A stretch of 61,307 bases of DNA from CAYONP01 sp964405335 (lineage in GTDB: Bacteria; Armatimonadota; UBA10988), in assembly GCA_964405335.1 (NCBI GenBank), contig CAYONP010000025.1, forward strand, positions 1 through 61,307. The letters run 5' to 3'. Under the pieces are notes generated by a model. The model worked only from the letters and a program-made list of their open reading frames with translations. It did no database searches and was not told the origin of the DNA. Each line of letters begins with the position of its first letter. Position 1 is the first letter of the stretch. The translations under genes and the position numbers were made by a program. Below, piece by piece: positions 59,168-61,307 of this stretch.

Positions 59168-60958
59168 TTACACCGCCGCGGTGTCACCAATCGCCGCCAG
59201 CAGCTTGGCCGGCAGCGCCGCGACGCAGGCGTCGACCGTCGCCTGCGTGGCCGCCAGATCGCCGGCCACCTGCCGGACCGCCTGGGCATAGACCTTCATC
59301 TTCGGCTCGGTGCCGCTCGGCCGGATGGCCAGCACGGCGCGGTCGACCCGCTCGTCGCCGGCCAGCTCGAGGATGATGAAGTTCTCGACCACCGGCTCGC
59401 CGGTGTTCGGGTTGATCCATTCCCCGCGGCCACGATCCTCAACACGGCTCACCCGCAATCCGTCAATCGACGCCGGCAGGCGCTCGCGCAGCGCGGCCAA
59501 GATCGCGTCGATCTCGGCCCGCACCGGCTTGCTCTCGCTGTGCAGATACTCGGCGTGGTAGCCGTGCTCGCGCCACAAGGCCTCGAGCTGCTCGCCAGCG
59601 GTCACGTCGCGGGCCCGCAGCCAGGCGGTCAGCTCGCACAACGCCAGCGCCGCCGAGGCGGCGTCCTTGTCCCGCACCCGCGGGCCGCAGTTGACCCCGT
59701 GGCTCTCCTCGATGGCGGTAATCATCGTCTCGCCGCCGCGCGCCAGCCCGACCTCGACCGTCTCGCCGACCCAGCGGAAGCCGACCGGCAGGTCTCCGAT
59801 GCAGCGCACGCCGTACCGCTCGGCGATGCGCGCGACCAGCTCGCCGGTCACCGCCGACTTGAGCACCACCGGCCGCGCAGGCATCGCGCCCGACTCGGTC
59901 AGTGCGTGGCAGACCCACCAGGTGACCAGCGCGCCAATCTGCTGACCGTTGTAGAAGCGGTAGCCGCCATCGCGCTCGCGGGCGACGTAACCGATGCGGT
60001 CGGCGTCGGGGTCGCTGGCGATACCGGCGTCGGCATCGAGCCGCCGGCATTCGGCCATCACCGCCTCCATCGCCGGCGGCGACTCGGGATTGGCCACCCC
60101 GCCGGGCACCGCCCCGAACTCGCTCGACGGTTCGGCCTGCGCGGGCACCGGGTGGACATCGACGAATCCCGCGGCGGCCAAGGGCGGCAGGACACACTGC
60201 CCGCCGGTGCCCTGCAGTGGGCTATAGACAATCCGCGCGGCGCGGTCAATGCCCCGCGCCTGGGCGGCGACGTAGGCGGTGTATGCGGCGTCGGCCTCGG
60301 CACCGAGATAGCGCACCCGTCCGGCGGCGACGGCCTGTTCCAGCGGCAGACGCTCGATCGTCTCGCGGGCGACGGCCAGCACGCCGGCGATGATCCCCTC
60401 GTCGTCGGGCGGCACCACCTGGCCGCCGTGCCGACCATAGGCCTTGAAGCCGTTGTCGGCCGGCGGGTTGTGGCTAGCGGTGATCATGATCCCGCAGTCG
60501 GCGCCGCGCTCGAGCACCGCGAAGGCGAGCTGCGGCGTCGAGCGGTAGCCATCGAACAACTCGACGGTCACGCCACGGGCGGCCAACACCTCGGCGCAGA
60601 GCCGGCCGTATGCGGCAGAGTTACGGCGCGTGTCATAGGCGATGATGCAGGTCACCGGGCCCGCCGTTCGGCCGCGGAACCAGTCGGCCAGCCCGGCGGC
60701 CGATTCGGCCACGGTGCGGGCGTTCATGCGGTTCGGCCCAACCCCCTCCCGCCCGCGCCGGCCGGCGGTGCCGAACGGGATGACCTGGCCGAAGCAGGAC
60801 TCGACCTCGGACCAGTCGCCCGCCTTGAGCAGCGCGGCCACCTCGTCGCGCCACTCGGCGAAGGCGGGGTGCTCGAGCCACAGTTGGAGGTTGTCCGCGG
60901 CGTCGGCGGAGAGGTCACCGCGCGACACGGCGGCGGCGAGGTCGGTGGTCAGGGTCAT
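59168..60958 (-). CDS. Phosphoglucomutase/phosphomannomutase-family enzyme
   Basis: Alpha-D-phosphohexomutase of 596 residues, interconverting sugar 1- and 6-phosphates. FGTAGRRGREGVGPNRMN opens domain 1, the phosphoserine is Ser162 (MITASHNPPADNGFKAYG), the Mg loop is SDPDADRIG (315-323), the sugar-specificity loop is AIEESHGVN, and the phosphate loop is RPSGTEPKMKV near the end. A 60-residue N-terminal helix precedes the fold, as in PgcA/ManB-type enzymes. Glucose, mannose and pentose specificity cannot be separated. Confidence 0.93.
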   Translation of the reverse strand: MTLTTDLAAAVSRGDLSADAADNLQLWLEHPAFAEWRDEVAALLKAGDWSEVESCFGQVIPFGTAGRRGREGVGPNRMNARTVAESAAGLADWFRGRTAGPVTCIIAYDTRRNSAAYGRLCAEVLAARGVTVELFDGYRSTPQLAFAVLERGADCGIMITASHNPPADNGFKAYGRHGGQVVPPDDEGIIAGVLAVARETIERLPLEQAVAAGRVRYLGAEADAAYTAYVAAQARGIDRAARIVYSPLQGTGGQCVLPPLAAAGFVDVHPVPAQAEPSSEFGAVPGGVANPESPPAMEAVMAECRRLDADAGIASDPDADRIGYVARERDGGYRFYNGQQIGALVTWWVCHALTESGAMPARPVVLKSAVTGELVARIAERYGVRCIGDLPVGFRWVGETVEVGLARGGETMITAIEESHGVNCGPRVRDKDAASAALALCELTAWLRARDVTAGEQLEALWREHGYHAEYLHSESKPVRAEIDAILAALRERLPASIDGLRVSRVEDRGRGEWINPNTGEPVVENFIILELAGDERVDRAVLAIRPSGTEPKMKVYAQAVRQVAGDLAATQATVDACVAALPAKLLAAIGDTAAV

Positions 60959-61307
60959 CGCATCATCCGGGCGGTATTGTACCAGGGGTTGTCAGGGGGT
61001 CCAGGAGGCCGGCCGCGCCCGCCACGGAGGGCGGGCGTCGCCGCCGGCCCGTCGGCCCCGGCGCCGAGATCATGCGACGTCCGCATGGTCGACCGGGACG
61101 GTCGACCTACGCGTAGGCCGACCGTCTCGGTCGGCGCCGGCGGCAGGCGGCTCCAGGCCGGCGCTTTCAACGAAAGCGCGCTACCTCGGCCGGCCGCGCG
61201 CGCGACGGAGCGCGGGCGTCCCCGCCCGCCGATGGCCGTTGTCGACCGGCCCCCACCCCCGACCCCTCCCCCTGGCGCGGCGCCAGGGAGAGGGGAGTCA
61301 GGGCCGA
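60959..61307. repeat. Terminal hairpin-rich region
   Basis: No gene. At 61088-61135 two units lie tail to tail: GGTCGACCGGGACGGTCGAC plus CTAC, then GTAGGCCGACCGTCTCGGTC. Later hairpins are GCGCTTTCAACGAAAGCGC (about 61162-61180), GGGCGTCCCCGCCCG (about 61214-61228) and CCCTGGCGCGGCGCCAGGG (about 61270-61288). The window ends in this repeat tract, as it begins in one. Confidence 0.8.

Noticed and set aside
60959..61010. A sigma-70-like promoter (TACAAT) upstream of the phosphohexomutase gene
   Set aside because: A -10-like hexamer is visible, but no -35 at acceptable spacing, and such words occur by chance.
1..61307. tRNA, rRNA or riboswitch genes
   Set aside because: No cloverleaf, conserved rRNA segment or known riboswitch core was recognised in any intergenic region.

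Overview
The window is a very GC-rich (roughly 70%) chromosomal segment of an uncultured bacterium. It contains two N gaps (157-166 and 47612-47711), so it is probably a scaffold from a metagenome assembly. There is no rRNA or tRNA to place it. The gene content suggests a Planctomycetota-, Armatimonadota- or Hydrogenedentota-like lineage, by inference only: paralogous phytanoyl-CoA dioxygenase-like proteins, a URO-D-like protein, DUF6717, DUF3160, a GH127 enzyme, sialidase-like proteins, an anti-sigma factor fused to a pseudopilin-like domain, and many PIN toxins. Overlapping ATGA/GTGA junctions and GTG starts preceded by clear Shine-Dalgarno sequences are common.

Layout. 0.3-4.9 kb: Xaa-Pro peptidase and aroQ, a small PH-like membrane protein, rsfS, and a WecA/TagA-type fusion. 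5.1-8.7 kb: a TolC-like protein with an unusually long adaptor. 8.7-11.3 kb: a REP-associated transposase (RAYT), then hisD-hisB. 11.5-14.8 kb: a broken DUF6338 gene and a two-subunit molybdenum hydroxylase. 15.2-21 kb: an M24-like lipoprotein divergent from a patatin-like protein that lacks its serine, then a CCA-type nucleotidyltransferase, a GT2 and a phosphoesterase. 21.1-22.5 kb: a broken toxin-antitoxin pair. 22.5-37.5 kb: glycan and small-molecule metabolism (GH16, URO-D-like, two PhyH, GT2 plus flippase-like protein, an 804-residue predicted glycosidase, GH127) with two further toxin-antitoxin modules. 37.7-47.4 kb: ftsK, a BlaI-type repressor, an orphan adenine methyltransferase, DUF3160, an S9 peptidase and a beta-helix protein. 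48-57 kb: another predicted glycosidase, a TauE/SafE permease, an ArsR-SRPBCC pair with a visible operator, two sialidase-like proteins and a degenerate intradiol dioxygenase. 57-61 kb: a membrane protein, an ECF sigma/anti-sigma pair and a phosphohexomutase.

The most striking non-coding signal is a family of composite inverted repeats between genes. Many begin GTAGG and end CCTAC, and each arm carries its own hairpin. The terminal words are conserved while the stem sequences differ between elements and stay self-complementary. With the RAYT gene, a separate GGGGTCAGG-type inverted repeat and a 78-bp tandem array, they suggest an active or recently active REP/BIME-like system. A second theme is genes that keep a fold but have lost catalytic residues, or that are broken by stops or frameshifts. 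A third is 3'-terminal remnants of paralogous genes next to intact copies.

All calls come from reading the sequence by eye. No similarity search was run, and family assignments rest on recognised motifs.
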